DNA of 64,000 nt, taken from an uncultured bacterium. Lineage in GTDB: Bacteria; Bacillota; Clostridia; UBA1381. A program made the position numbers and the translations under genes. Shown one piece after another: positions 1 through 8,813 of this stretch; position 1 is the first letter of the stretch; each line of letters starts with the position of its first letter. The DNA is taken from assembly GCA_905215805.1 (NCBI GenBank), contig CAJMRL010000010.1:1-64000 (forward strand). The letters run 5' to 3'. The notes under the pieces were generated by a model. That model did not search any database. It was not told where the DNA came from and saw only the letters and a list, made by a program, of their open reading frames with translations.

Positions 1-143
1 AATAATCGAAATAGAAAAATATTATGATTGGGAATCAATTTTTAGAGGTTCCCTATATATATTATACTACAAAAGTTTAAATTTGTACAGCACTTTTTCA
101 CAAATTCTTTTAAAATTTTTTTATAATGTTTTAAAATTTAGCC

Positions 144-172
144 TTGACAAACATTGTATATCATGGTATAAT
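144..172 (+). promoter_or_regulatory. SigA promoter of tRNA-Leu
   Basis: TTGACA at 144-149 and TATAAT at 167-172 are separated by exactly 17 bases. This perfect housekeeping promoter lies 12 bases before the tRNA-Leu gene. The first 143 bases of the window are AT-rich and show no gene. Confidence 0.9.
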
Positions 173-183
173 AATATGTGCGT

Positions 184-264
184 GCGGATGTGGCGGAATT
201 GGCAGACGCGCCGGCCTTAGGAGCCGGTGCCCTCGGCGTGCAGGTTCAAGTCCTGTCATCCGCA
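184..264 (+). tRNA. tRNA-Leu (anticodon UAG)
   Basis: Class II tRNA of 81 nt with a long variable arm. The acceptor stem pairs GCGGATG (184-190) with CATCCGC (257-263), followed by discriminator A264. The anticodon stem CCGGC/GCCGG encloses the loop CTTAGGA, giving anticodon TAG, which reads CUA and probably other CUN leucine codons. The T arm has the loop TTCAAGT. No CCA is encoded: the bases after 264 are TAAA. It stands alone, driven by the promoter at 144-172 and ended by the hairpin at 272-300. Confidence 0.97.
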
Positions 265-271
265 TAAAAAT

Positions 272-306
272 AACGGTAAAATCGATTTGATTTTACCGTT
301 ATTTTT
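272..306. terminator. Bidirectional terminator between tRNA-Leu and cobT
   Basis: A perfect 12-bp stem (272-283 with 289-300) encloses the 5-base loop GATTT. It is followed by ATTTTTT on the plus strand, and on the minus strand by TATTTTTAT. It sits between the convergent tRNA gene and the end of the 25-kb cobalamin operon, so it probably serves both. Confidence 0.85.
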
Positions 307-1364
307 TATTTCAAAATCTTATATGATTCATGTCCGAATTCATCAAAATTACTCATTTTACTGTAAACGGCATACGCCATATCCAATAGCGGCATTGCTG
401 CAACAGCACCTGTTCCCTCACCCAGAAACATACCGCAGTCTATGTAATGCTCCAAATCCAAAGCCTCAAGAACCATTTTTCCTGCCGGTTCCTTTGATAT
501 ATGAGACGCTATCATAAAATCATGCGCATTTGGACATAATCTCACCGCCGCAAGAGCCGACGCCGCCGAAATAAATCCGTCTATCATAATAGGAATGCGA
601 TATGCCGCGCCGCCTATAAACATTCCCGCTATAGCCGCTATATCTAATCCGCCCACCTTTGACAAAACATCAAGTGCGTCATTTTTATCCGGCTTGTTAA
701 GCCTGATCGCCCTTTCTATCGCATCGATCTTTTTTTCAAGTCCTTCGCTTGAAAGACCTGCTCCGCGTCCGGTTACATCTCTTACCTCTCTTTCAAGCAG
801 CACCGACGCAACGGCGCTTGAAGTCGTGGTATTGCCTATTCCCATTTCTCCTGTCGCAAGCAGTCCATAGCCCTTCTCCTTAAGCTCACCCACGATATTT
901 ATTCCGACTTCCACAGCTCTTATCGCCTGTTCTCTCGACATTGCGGGAGCTTTTGTCATATTATCGGTACCGTACATGATTTTTCTTTCCGGCACGCTTA
1001 CTCCGTCAACATCAACAGCCACACCCACATCGATAGGCACAACGTCCGCTCCGGCGATCTGCGCCATGATACATGAGCTTGCCATCCCCTTATGAAAATT
1101 TTCTGTGACTGCTGCTGTGATCTCCTGTCCGCACTGAGTCACGCCTTCTTCAACCACTCCGTTATCGGCACACATTATAACAAGCGCTTTTTTCTCTATT
1201 GAAAAAAGCTCCGAACCGAATATACCCGCCATTTTTGTCACGGCTCTTTCAAGAGTACCGAGACTGAACAGCGGCTTTGCAACAGAGAGCCATCTTTTAC
1301 GGGACATATCCATGGACTTAATATCCAATTCTCCCGCCTCTTTAAGAGCCTCCTCATAATTCAT
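306..1364 (-). CDS. cobT: Nicotinate-nucleotide--dimethylbenzimidazole phosphoribosyltransferase CobT
   Basis: Transfers the phosphoribosyl group of nicotinate mononucleotide to the lower-ligand base (usually dimethylbenzimidazole), giving alpha-ribazole phosphate for nucleotide-loop assembly. The 352-residue protein has the family landmarks: MCADNGVVEEGVTQ near residue 65, GEMGIGNTTT in the middle, and GEGTGA near residue 315 holding the likely catalytic glutamate. A GTG at 1373 and ATGs at 1370 and 1364 are possible starts. The GAGGTG ribosome binding site six bases before 1364 favours that ATG. Last gene of the operon, 10 bases after cobO. No dimethylbenzimidazole synthesis gene is visible, so the base used in the cell is unknown. 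Confidence 0.95.
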   Translation of the reverse strand: MNYEEALKEAGELDIKSMDMSRKRWLSVAKPLFSLGTLERAVTKMAGIFGSELFSIEKKALVIMCADNGVVEEGVTQCGQEITAAVTENFHKGMASSCIMAQIAGADVVPIDVGVAVDVDGVSVPERKIMYGTDNMTKAPAMSREQAIRAVEVGINIVGELKEKGYGLLATGEMGIGNTTTSSAVASVLLEREVRDVTGRGAGLSSEGLEKKIDAIERAIRLNKPDKNDALDVLSKVGGLDIAAIAGMFIGGAAYRIPIMIDGFISAASALAAVRLCPNAHDFMIASHISKEPAGKMVLEALDLEHYIDCGMFLGEGTGAVAAMPLLDMAYAVYSKMSNFDEFGHESYKILK

Positions 1365-1374
1365 CTGCATCACC

Positions 1375-1899
1375 TCAAAATTCTATACCCTTTCTCGCCT
1401 GAATGCCCTTATCATACGGATGCTTTATTTTACGGATCTCAGAAACATAATCCGCCGCCTCAATAAGCCTCTCATCCGGATTTCTTCCGGTCATGACCAC
1501 CTCAAGTCCGTCCGGCTTGCTTTCAAGAAATGACAAAACCTCCCCGATCGGCACAAAATCATATCCGACAGCCGCCATAAGCTCATCCAGTATAAGCATA
1601 TCATATCCGTCACGTACAAGTGCGGTAATTTCTCTGAATTTCTTCTTATAATAAGCGGCAGCTTCCTCCTTTTCCTCCTCATTCATATTCCATACAAATT
1701 TAGCGGACTGAAAACCCTCTGCCATAGTTACTCCTTCAATTCCATTTAAAACAGAGCATTCTCCGGAGCTACCGTTTTTCAAGAACTGATATATATATAC
1801 CTTGCCTCCGTTTCCGGCACATCTCAGCGCAAGTCCCGTCGCGGCGGTAGTTTTTCCCTTACCATCGCCGCAGTAAACATGAACCATTCCTATCCTCAT
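1375..1899 (-). CDS. cobO: Corrinoid adenosyltransferase (CobO/BtuR type)
   Basis: ATP:Co(I)rrinoid adenosyltransferase that attaches the 5'-deoxyadenosyl upper ligand to the corrinoid in the cytoplasm. The 174-residue protein starts with MRIGMVHVYCGDGKGKTTAA, the P-loop typical of the CobA/CobO/BtuR family, and has the late motifs LDELMAAV and MTGRNPDERLIEAADYVSE. An upstream in-frame ATG at 1935 lies inside hemL. The ATG at 1899 has AGAGGTGA spaced four bases before it and gives the usual family N-terminus, so it is preferred. The ribosome binding site overlaps the hemL stop, implying translational coupling. Confidence 0.95.
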   Translation of the reverse strand: MRIGMVHVYCGDGKGKTTAATGLALRCAGNGGKVYIYQFLKNGSSGECSVLNGIEGVTMAEGFQSAKFVWNMNEEEKEEAAAYYKKKFREITALVRDGYDMLILDELMAAVGYDFVPIGEVLSFLESKPDGLEVVMTGRNPDERLIEAADYVSEIRKIKHPYDKGIQARKGIEF

Positions 1900-1903
1900 T
1901 AGT

Positions 1904-3190
1904 TCACCTCTTTCTGAAATACTCCTCCATATCATAAAGAGTCTTATCTATATCCTCCGCTGTATGCGCCGCCGATATAAATACAGCCTCAAACTGACTC
2001 GGACCAAAATAACTTCCGCTGTCAAGCATATAATTAAACCAATTTCCGTATGCTCTGGTATCGGCTTTTTTGGCGCTCTCATAATCATACACCTTATCCG
2101 GCGAAAAATACAAACAGGAAAGCGAGCCTATTCCGTTCACCGTACATGGCAGATTATATTTCCATATAAGCTCACAAATACCGTTCCTGAAGCGTTCACC
2201 AAGAGAATTTATCTTCTTATATATTCCGGAATCATTTTTTAATATACTGAGCTGTGTAATGCCTGCGCGCATCGCTATCGGATTTCCGCTCAATGTACCC
2301 GCCTGATACACCTTACCCAAAGGTGATACCATACTCATTATATCGCGCCTTCCTCCGTATGCGCCCACAGGCATTCCTCCGCCTATAATTTTTCCGAAGG
2401 TAACCAGATCAGGCTTTATGCCAAAATATCCGCAGGCTCCGTCTGTTTGGAGTCTGAATCCTGTTATGACCTCGTCAAATATCAAAAGCGCTCCGTTTTC
2501 TGTACATATATCCCTAAGCTCCTGTAAAAAGCCGTCCTCCGGCACTACAATACCCATATTTGCCGCCACCGGTTCAACTATAACACAAGCTATTTTATCC
2601 TTGTTTTCCTCAAAAAGCCTTCTTACACTGTCCGCATTATTATAAACAGCTGTCAGCGTGTCCTTTGCGCAGCCCTCCGGTACTCCCGATGAATCCGGAA
2701 CACCCGACGTCATAACTCCGGAGCCTGCCTTTACAAGCATCGCATCCGCATGACCGTGATAACAGCCCTCAAATTTAACGACCATATCTCTTCCGGTAAA
2801 ACCGCGCGCTGCTCTTATTGCGCTCATAACAGCCTCGGTTCCGGAATTGACCATTCTGACCATTTCAAGACACGGCACCATCTCGCACATAAGCTCCGCC
2901 ATCTCTACCTCTATTTCAGTCGCCGCTCCGTAGCTGAGCCCCTTTTCTATCTGTTTTTTTACAGCCTCAATGACCCTCTCATCATTATGTCCTAAAATCA
3001 TCGGACCCCATGAGCCTATATAATCAATATATTTGTTATCGTCAGCATCATACATATATTGTCCCTTTGCATGGTCAATAAATCTCGGCGCTCCGCCCAC
3101 TGCTCCGAAGGCTCTCACCGGCGAATTCACTCCGCCCGGCAGAACTCTGCATGCTCTTTTAAAAAGTAAGCTTGAAACATCGTTTTTCAT
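1904..3190 (-). CDS. hemL: Glutamate-1-semialdehyde 2,1-aminomutase
   Basis: PLP enzyme that converts glutamate-1-semialdehyde to 5-aminolevulinate, the second step of the C5 tetrapyrrole route. The 428-residue length is typical. Class III aminotransferase landmarks are present: NSGTEAVMSAIRAARGFTGR, KFEGCYHGHAD, LLIFDEVITGFR, and the PLP lysine in FGKIIGGGMPVGAYGG. Its ATG overlaps the hemB stop as ATGA. Since hemA, hemB, hemC and hemD are all in this operon and no protoporphyrin or haem genes are, the tetrapyrrole made here is probably dedicated to B12. Confidence 0.97.
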   Translation of the reverse strand: MKNDVSSLLFKRACRVLPGGVNSPVRAFGAVGGAPRFIDHAKGQYMYDADDNKYIDYIGSWGPMILGHNDERVIEAVKKQIEKGLSYGAATEIEVEMAELMCEMVPCLEMVRMVNSGTEAVMSAIRAARGFTGRDMVVKFEGCYHGHADAMLVKAGSGVMTSGVPDSSGVPEGCAKDTLTAVYNNADSVRRLFEENKDKIACVIVEPVAANMGIVVPEDGFLQELRDICTENGALLIFDEVITGFRLQTDGACGYFGIKPDLVTFGKIIGGGMPVGAYGGRRDIMSMVSPLGKVYQAGTLSGNPIAMRAGITQLSILKNDSGIYKKINSLGERFRNGICELIWKYNLPCTVNGIGSLSCLYFSPDKVYDYESAKKADTRAYGNWFNYMLDSGSYFGPSQFEAVFISAAHTAEDIDKTLYDMEEYFRKR

Positions 3191-4167
3191 CAGCCAATCA
3201 ATCCCTTCTTAATATACTGCGCTATTTCCTTTGCAAAATAGGTTATAAGAATATCCGCTCCTGCCCTGTACATACATACCGCTGATTCGCATATCATTTT
3301 TTCTTCATCTACATATCCCAGCTTTGCCGCCGCCTTTATCATTGAATATTCTCCGCTCACCGAATACAGCGCCACCGGCTTGTTATATGCCTGTTTAAGC
3401 TTACAAAGTATATCCAAATACGCCATCCCGGGCTTTACCATCAGAATATCCGCACCCTCGTCTATGTCAAGCTTAGCCTCAAGAAGAGCCTCCCTTGAAT
3501 TATGAAAATCCATCTGATAGCTCTTTCTGTCACCGAACATCGGAGCGGAACCGGCGGCGTCACGGAACGGTCCGTAAAAGGCTGATGCATATTTCACCGA
3601 ATATGACATGATAGGAATATTTTCAAAACCATTCTCATCGAGAACCTTCCTTATCATTCCGACACGTCCGTCCATCATATCAGACGGTGCAACCATATCC
3701 GCGCCGGCTTTTACATGCGAAAGAGCAGTCTTTGCAAGCACCTCAAGCGTCTTATCATTATCTACGTTAGCTCCGTCAAGTATTCCGCAGTGTCCGTGTG
3801 AGGTGTATTCGCACATACATACATCTGTTATGTAAAAAAGCGCCGGATAATTTTTCTTTGCATACCGCAGAGCCTTTTGCACTATTCCGTTTTCATCCCA
3901 TGCCCCGCTTCCGCACTCATCCTTATAGGCCGGTATTCCAAAAAACATCACGCTTCTTACTCCGGCGTCCTGCATTTCCTCGAGCACTTCTCCCATACGG
4001 TCGATACTGTAGCGGTACTGTCCCGGCATGGTCGGTATTTCTTCTTTTATATTCTCTCCCTCAATTACGAACATAGGATATACAAGCGTATCGGCAGATA
4101 TTCTTGTTTCTCTTACCATAGCTCTTATTGTAGGTGAATTTCTTAATCTTCTTGGTCTGTCCTTCAT
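3190..4167 (-). CDS. hemB: Porphobilinogen synthase (delta-aminolevulinic acid dehydratase)
   Basis: Condenses two 5-aminolevulinate molecules into porphobilinogen. The 325-residue protein carries the zinc-site pattern DVCMCEYTSHGHCG. It also has two family lysine regions, MSYSVKYASAFYGPFRDAA and MVKPGMAYLD; the Schiff-base lysine lies in the second. The N-terminus RPRRLRNSPTIRAMVRET is the usual one for the family. It starts 3 bases after the cobQ stop (4170-4172) and overlaps hemL downstream by an ATGA junction. Confidence 0.97.
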   Translation of the reverse strand: MKDRPRRLRNSPTIRAMVRETRISADTLVYPMFVIEGENIKEEIPTMPGQYRYSIDRMGEVLEEMQDAGVRSVMFFGIPAYKDECGSGAWDENGIVQKALRYAKKNYPALFYITDVCMCEYTSHGHCGILDGANVDNDKTLEVLAKTALSHVKAGADMVAPSDMMDGRVGMIRKVLDENGFENIPIMSYSVKYASAFYGPFRDAAGSAPMFGDRKSYQMDFHNSREALLEAKLDIDEGADILMVKPGMAYLDILCKLKQAYNKPVALYSVSGEYSMIKAAAKLGYVDEEKMICESAVCMYRAGADILITYFAKEIAQYIKKGLIG

Positions 4168-4169
4168 TT

Positions 4170-5681
4170 TCAGATAACTCCTTCTTCTAATATCTGATAT
4201 ATTTTTTCCATATCAATATTTTTTCTTACAGCGTCAGCAAGCTTATTATACTGCTCTTCCTTATATACATGCATATCCGGTACAGATATTTCCGCCTCGT
4301 CAAGCCCCTTTTCCTTTAGCAGCGCCGACACTATATTATTTATTATATCACGGCTGTCAAATATTCCATGCACATAAGTTCCGTAAATATTGTCACGGCA
4401 TATCCCATCGCTTTTCTTTATACCGCTTACACTGTCATAAAGCTCAGAAAACGGTTTTGAGTCATCCGTAATTTCAGATCTGCCCATATGTATTTCATAT
4501 CCCTCAAAGGAAGCTCCGTTAAGAGATGAAAATATTCCCTGTGCACCGTAAACAGTTCCTTTGACCCGTGTTCTTGTCTTTTCATGTTCAAAAACCGTTT
4601 CGACCGGAAGAAGTCCCAGCCCTCTCACGCTTCCCATATGCTCCGTACCGTATGGGTCAGTAAGGCGTTCGCCAAGCATCTGATATCCTCCGCATATGCC
4701 TATGACCGGCTTATTTTTTGCGGCATGACGAAGTATCTTCATTTCTATCCCGTTTGACCTTATCCATAATAAATCCTCTATCGTATTTTTTGTACCGGGA
4801 ATTATTATCAGATCCGGCTCACCCAGAGCCGCCGCCGAAGAAACATACCGCAGGCTTACCCCGTCAACACATTCAAGCGGAGCAAAATCTGTAAAATTAG
4901 AAATTCTGGGAGTGCGTATAACCGCAATATCCACGATCCCCGGAGCATTTGTTTTGGAAAATCTCTCACTCAGACTATCCTCCTCGTCAATATCCACATT
5001 TACATACGGTATAACTCCTATAACAGGCTTTCCTGATTTTTCTTCTATTATATCCAGACCGCTTTGTAAAATGCTCTTATCTCCTCTGAATTTATTTACT
5101 ATAAGCCCTTTTATATATTCCCTCTCGTCCTTATCCAGAAGCATCACCGTTCCTATAAGCTGAGCAAAAACACCGCCCCTGTCTATATCTCCGGCAAGAA
5201 TGACCGGAGATTTTGCAAGCTTTGCCATTCCCATATTTACAATATCATCTTTTTTGAGATTTATCTCAGCCGGACTCCCCGCCCCTTCGATCACTATTAT
5301 ATCGTTTTCCGCCGCAAGCGAATTATATGCTTCCATAATATTCGGGATATATTTCAGCTTATTTCTGTAATATTCCCTTGCCGACATATTTCCTATAACC
5401 TCTCCGTTTACTATGACCTGTGAACCGGTGTCGCTTGACGGCTTCAGAAGTATCGGATTCATACGCACATCGGGGTATATCATAGCCGCCTCAGCCTGCA
5501 TCGCCTGAGCACGTCCCATTTCAAAGCCGTCGGAGGTTATAAATGAATTAAGCGCCATATTCTGAGCCTTAAACGGTGCGACCCTGTAGCCGTCCTGCCT
5601 AAAAATCCTGCATAAACCACCTGCTATAAGGCTCTTTCCCGCATTGGACATAGTTCCCTGTATCATTATTGCCTTCGCCAT
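4170..5681 (-). CDS. cobQ: Cobyric acid synthase (CobQ/CbiP)
   Basis: Glutamine-dependent amidase that amidates four side chains (b, d, e, g) of adenosylcobyrinate a,c-diamide. Of 503 residues, the N-terminal half is a dethiobiotin-synthetase-like ATPase with the P-loop GTMSNAGKS and the substrate motif PFKAQNMALNSFITSDGFEMGRAQ (two adjoining blocks). The C-terminal half is a class I glutamine amidotransferase with the nucleophile cysteine in VIGICGGYQML and a later YGTYVHGIFD block carrying the triad histidine. It follows cobD by 3 bases. Confidence 0.97.
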   Translation of the reverse strand: MAKAIMIQGTMSNAGKSLIAGGLCRIFRQDGYRVAPFKAQNMALNSFITSDGFEMGRAQAMQAEAAMIYPDVRMNPILLKPSSDTGSQVIVNGEVIGNMSAREYYRNKLKYIPNIMEAYNSLAAENDIIVIEGAGSPAEINLKKDDIVNMGMAKLAKSPVILAGDIDRGGVFAQLIGTVMLLDKDEREYIKGLIVNKFRGDKSILQSGLDIIEEKSGKPVIGVIPYVNVDIDEEDSLSERFSKTNAPGIVDIAVIRTPRISNFTDFAPLECVDGVSLRYVSSAAALGEPDLIIIPGTKNTIEDLLWIRSNGIEMKILRHAAKNKPVIGICGGYQMLGERLTDPYGTEHMGSVRGLGLLPVETVFEHEKTRTRVKGTVYGAQGIFSSLNGASFEGYEIHMGRSEITDDSKPFSELYDSVSGIKKSDGICRDNIYGTYVHGIFDSRDIINNIVSALLKEKGLDEAEISVPDMHVYKEEQYNKLADAVRKNIDMEKIYQILEEGVI

Positions 5682-5684
5682 ATC

Positions 5685-6725
5685 CTATTCTCCCATTATT
5701 TTTTCCAAAGCGGCAATAAGTCTTATATTATCCTGATGTCTTTTTACCGCTATTCTGTATTTTCCCTCCGTAAGCCCCACATAATCCGAACAATCACGTA
5801 TCAAAATATTTTCCTTTATAAGACTTTCCTTAAGTCCTGTCTTATTTGAAAAAAATATATAATTGGCTTCCGGTTTTATATAATCTATACCTAGCCTGTC
5901 AAACTCACGGCACAGAAAATCCCGTTCCTGCTTTATATATTTTCTTGCCGCTGCTTCGATATCTGTTTTGTCAAGAGCCGCTTCACCTGCCGCCTGCGCC
6001 ATCACCGATACGCTCCAAGGCTGACGCACGGAATATATTTTATCTATAACCTCTTTGCTATATGTAAGCGCATAACCTATCCTTATCCCGGGAAGAGCAT
6101 ACATCTTTGTAAATGCCTTTAGTACAATTAAATTTTTATACCTGCCGAGATTTTTTATCATCGACCCCTTATGAAAGCTGTCCGTAAAATTCAAAAAACA
6201 CTCGTCAATAACAGCTGTAATATTCATATCTGCTGTCTTTTGTATAATCCCTTCCAAAAGTTCCGGTTCAATAATTGTACCCGTAGGATTTTCCGGATTA
6301 CACAAAAACAGTATATCGGTATCGTCAGTTATACTATCAAGATAGTCAAAACCGATCTTGTATCCTGTACTTTCATTTGTATAATAATATTTTATCTCAG
6401 AGCCGGCAGCCCTCGCCGCTCTTTCATATTCCGCAAATGACGGCGCTGCAAGAAACGTCATTTGCGGTTTAATCGCAAATGCAATATTGAAAATAAGCTC
6501 CGCCGCTCCGTTGCCGCATACAACTGCGTCCTCAAAAACGCCCTCATACCGGGCTATTTTTTTTCTCAGCCTTCTGCATTGCGCATCCGGATAATTGACC
6601 GCTTCACTCACCGACCTGCAAATAGCATCGGCTATACTGCTATCCAGACCCAATGGATTTATATTGGCAGAGAAATCAAGAATGTCACTGTAACTGTATA
6701 TATCTCCGCCGTGTATGTATTTCAT
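5685..6725 (-). CDS. cobD: Threonine-phosphate decarboxylase CobD-like aminotransferase
   Basis: PLP enzyme of fold type I, predicted to decarboxylate L-threonine O-3-phosphate to (R)-1-amino-2-propanol phosphate, the linker joined to the corrin by CbiB. The 346-residue protein begins MKYIHGGDIYSYSDILDFSANINPLG, matching CobD and histidinol-phosphate aminotransferase relatives. It has FLCNPENPTGTI and the PLP lysine in KAFTKMYALPGIRIGYAL. A longer reading frame (to 6794) lies inside cbiB. The ATG at 6725 overlaps the cbiB stop as ATGA and has GGGAGGG upstream, so it is chosen. A histidinol-phosphate aminotransferase is the alternative, but the position beside cbiB argues for CobD. Confidence 0.9.
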   Translation of the reverse strand: MKYIHGGDIYSYSDILDFSANINPLGLDSSIADAICRSVSEAVNYPDAQCRRLRKKIARYEGVFEDAVVCGNGAAELIFNIAFAIKPQMTFLAAPSFAEYERAARAAGSEIKYYYTNESTGYKIGFDYLDSITDDTDILFLCNPENPTGTIIEPELLEGIIQKTADMNITAVIDECFLNFTDSFHKGSMIKNLGRYKNLIVLKAFTKMYALPGIRIGYALTYSKEVIDKIYSVRQPWSVSVMAQAAGEAALDKTDIEAAARKYIKQERDFLCREFDRLGIDYIKPEANYIFFSNKTGLKESLIKENILIRDCSDYVGLTEGKYRIAVKRHQDNIRLIAALEKIMGE

Positions 6726-7702
6726 GACAAAATCCCTCCCAATATAAACGCCGCGCGAATAAGCATTGCAATCACAAGAGCCGCTGCCGCACATACATAC
6801 ATAAGCCGGTTTGCCCGTTTTATATCTTCATTTTCAATCGGTCTTATATCGTCTCCTATAAATTTCTTCTTATATAGTTTTCCGAAATAATACGCATCTC
6901 CAGCCAGCCTTACATCAAGCGCACCCGCACATACTGCCTCCGTATGCGCAGAATTTGGGCTTGCATGATTGTATTGGTCACGACAGTATATTTTCAGCGC
7001 ATTTTTTGCGTCAAAGCGGCATACAAAAGCCGCGAATATCATCAGCCATGCCGACAGCCTTGCAGGTATGTAATTCACAATATCATCGAGCTTTGCGGAA
7101 AATCTGCCGAAATACAAATAATTTTCATTCTTGTAGCCTACCATTGAATCAAGAGTATTTATAGCCTTATACATAAAGCCCAGTACAGAACCTCCCAATG
7201 CCATATAAAACAAAGGCGCAATGACTCCGTCTGAAGTATTCTCAGCAACGGTTTCTACTGCCGCCTTTATGATTCCTGTCTTGTCAAGCGTTTTAGTATC
7301 TCTTCCCACGATCATTGAAACCGCATATCTCGCTCCTTCAATGTCGTTTTTCTCCAACTTGCTATAAACCTTCATGCTCTCTGTTTTAAGGGACTTTGCA
7401 GCAAGCAAAAAATAACATAAGACTGCTTCCGTACATACATATAAAACCCAATTTATCTTATATGCTGCAAAACAAAGAGAAAATGCACATAGGCCCGTAA
7501 CCACTGTTACTGACAAAGCCAGTACAACTCCTGCGCAAAGCTCACCGGAACTGTTTTTGGGGAACACCCTCCTTAAAATTCTCTCCATGTGCATAATAAG
7601 CCATCCTATAAGCCTTATCGGATGATAAATCCATTGCGGGTCTCCTATGATAAAATCAAGACATACCCCGATAGCTATAGCGGCTGTCTGATATATAAGC
7701 AT
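6722..7702 (-). CDS. cbiB: Adenosylcobinamide-phosphate synthase CbiB
   Basis: Membrane enzyme that amide-links aminopropanol phosphate to adenosylcobyric acid. Of 326 residues, the N-terminus LDFIIGDPQWIYHPIRLIGWLI and the block AVETVAENTSDGVIAPLFYMALGG are diagnostic. Hydrophobic stretches occur near the N-terminus, around residues 50-95, in the middle, and at the C-terminus (CAAAALVIAMLIRAAFILGG). The start at 7702 has GGGGTGA upstream and lies 4 bases after the short cobU-like gene. Confidence 0.96.
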   Translation of the reverse strand: MLIYQTAAIAIGVCLDFIIGDPQWIYHPIRLIGWLIMHMERILRRVFPKNSSGELCAGVVLALSVTVVTGLCAFSLCFAAYKINWVLYVCTEAVLCYFLLAAKSLKTESMKVYSKLEKNDIEGARYAVSMIVGRDTKTLDKTGIIKAAVETVAENTSDGVIAPLFYMALGGSVLGFMYKAINTLDSMVGYKNENYLYFGRFSAKLDDIVNYIPARLSAWLMIFAAFVCRFDAKNALKIYCRDQYNHASPNSAHTEAVCAGALDVRLAGDAYYFGKLYKKKFIGDDIRPIENEDIKRANRLMYVCAAAALVIAMLIRAAFILGGILS

Positions 7703-7706
7703 CTTC

Positions 7707-8042
7707 TCACCCCTTAATCTTCAGCGGCACTCCGCATTGTATTCTGTAAACCTCATAAGACGCCGCCGCTATTTTGCAAAGCGCTCTGCCTGTCTGCTCG
7801 CGCCATTCCCTATCCGCCTTATCCAGCGGAACAACTCCGCATCCGATCTCATCGCTTATAACGGCTTGTATATCCTTATCCTCTATAATTTTCTCGGTCT
7901 CTTTTTCTATGCTTTTTCCGTCTTCAAGCATACGCTTAGTCAACATATGAAAACCGTTTAATATATTTTCTTCCTTTAATCCAAGCGTATTCAGCGCAAA
8001 ATCATATTTACCCTGATACGCCCCTCCTATAATCAATATCAT
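7707..8042 (-). CDS. Short CobU-like protein with degenerate P-loop
   Basis: A 111-residue protein related to the adenosylcobinamide kinase/guanylyltransferase CobU but much shorter than the usual 170-190 residues. It keeps the first strand and a P-loop-like GGAYQGKY, where the Ser/Thr normally following the lysine is a tyrosine. It also keeps the C-terminal part SDEIGCGVVPLDKADREWREQTGRALCKIAAASYEVY (given as adjoining blocks), which resembles the end of CobU. The central DCLS-containing segment is missing. A full CobU lies two genes upstream, so this may be an accessory or divergent paralogue. The ATG at 8042 has TGAGGA seven bases before it; an alternative start is 8054. Confidence 0.72.
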   Translation of the reverse strand: MILIIGGAYQGKYDFALNTLGLKEENILNGFHMLTKRMLEDGKSIEKETEKIIEDKDIQAVISDEIGCGVVPLDKADREWREQTGRALCKIAAASYEVYRIQCGVPLKIKG

Positions 8043-8066
8043 ACTAATCCTCATTCCATATAAAAT

Positions 8067-8813
8067 TCAGCACATTATCATACACGCAGCAATATACACA
8101 AGCTCGCATACCTGCAAAAAATATCCCGCCAAATCTCCCGTGATCCCGCCGAAATTTTTCTTGCTCATAAAATAGTAATATGCAAACACTGCCGCTGCGC
8201 ATAATACCGCTGCTGCTCCGGTAAGCGGATTTATTGCGACCATACATGCCGCCGTCAATGCAATCCACAAAAGCATAACTATTCTTACACGCCTTTTATG
8301 CGCGGCATTTGAAAACATCGCCGCAAATCCGGTATTCTTTGCCATCGGGAAGCTCACCACCGATAAGCCGCTTAACGCTCTCGATAAAACAAACACCGGC
8401 ACTGCTGATTTAAGCATATCAAGACTCATCTCACTCCATATCCCAAGGCTCAGCACAAAGTACACGCACCCGCCTATGACCGCAAACGCTCCGGAATTTG
8501 AATCCTTCAATATCTCAAGCCGCTTTTCCTTCGGCGCCCAAGAGCCAATCGCATCCATGGTATCAAGAAAGCCGTCAAGATGAATCCCTCCTGTGAGCAT
8601 GACCGGTATTACCGTCATGACCGCCGCTTTTAAAACCGGTTTTATATCTGCCATAAGAATAAGCGTTCCCGCAGCATACATTAAAGCGCCTATGACAACT
8701 CCAACCAAAGGGAAGAAACACATCGTATATCTCATGCTTTTCTCATTCCATTCGGTTTTAGGAACCGGTATTTTTGAATACATAGAAAAAGCAATAAGCA
8801 TTGATTTAAGCAT
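8067..8813 (-). CDS. cobS: Adenosylcobinamide-GDP ribazoletransferase (cobalamin synthase)
   Basis: Integral membrane enzyme that joins adenosylcobinamide-GDP with alpha-ribazole (or its phosphate) in the last stage of nucleotide-loop assembly. Of 248 residues, the signature GGIHLDGFLDTMDAIGSW lies near residue 75 and FGGITGDLAGYFLQ near the C-terminus. Several hydrophobic segments are present: LVGVVIGALMYAAGTLIL, VYFVLSLGIW, and a long one around 180-215. The ATG at 8813 follows AAGGGGGACATGAAAA and overlaps the cobU stop by 8 bases. Confidence 0.96.
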   Translation of the reverse strand: MLKSMLIAFSMYSKIPVPKTEWNEKSMRYTMCFFPLVGVVIGALMYAAGTLILMADIKPVLKAAVMTVIPVMLTGGIHLDGFLDTMDAIGSWAPKEKRLEILKDSNSGAFAVIGGCVYFVLSLGIWSEMSLDMLKSAVPVFVLSRALSGLSVVSFPMAKNTGFAAMFSNAAHKRRVRIVMLLWIALTAACMVAINPLTGAAAVLCAAAVFAYYYFMSKKNFGGITGDLAGYFLQVCELVYIAACMIMC

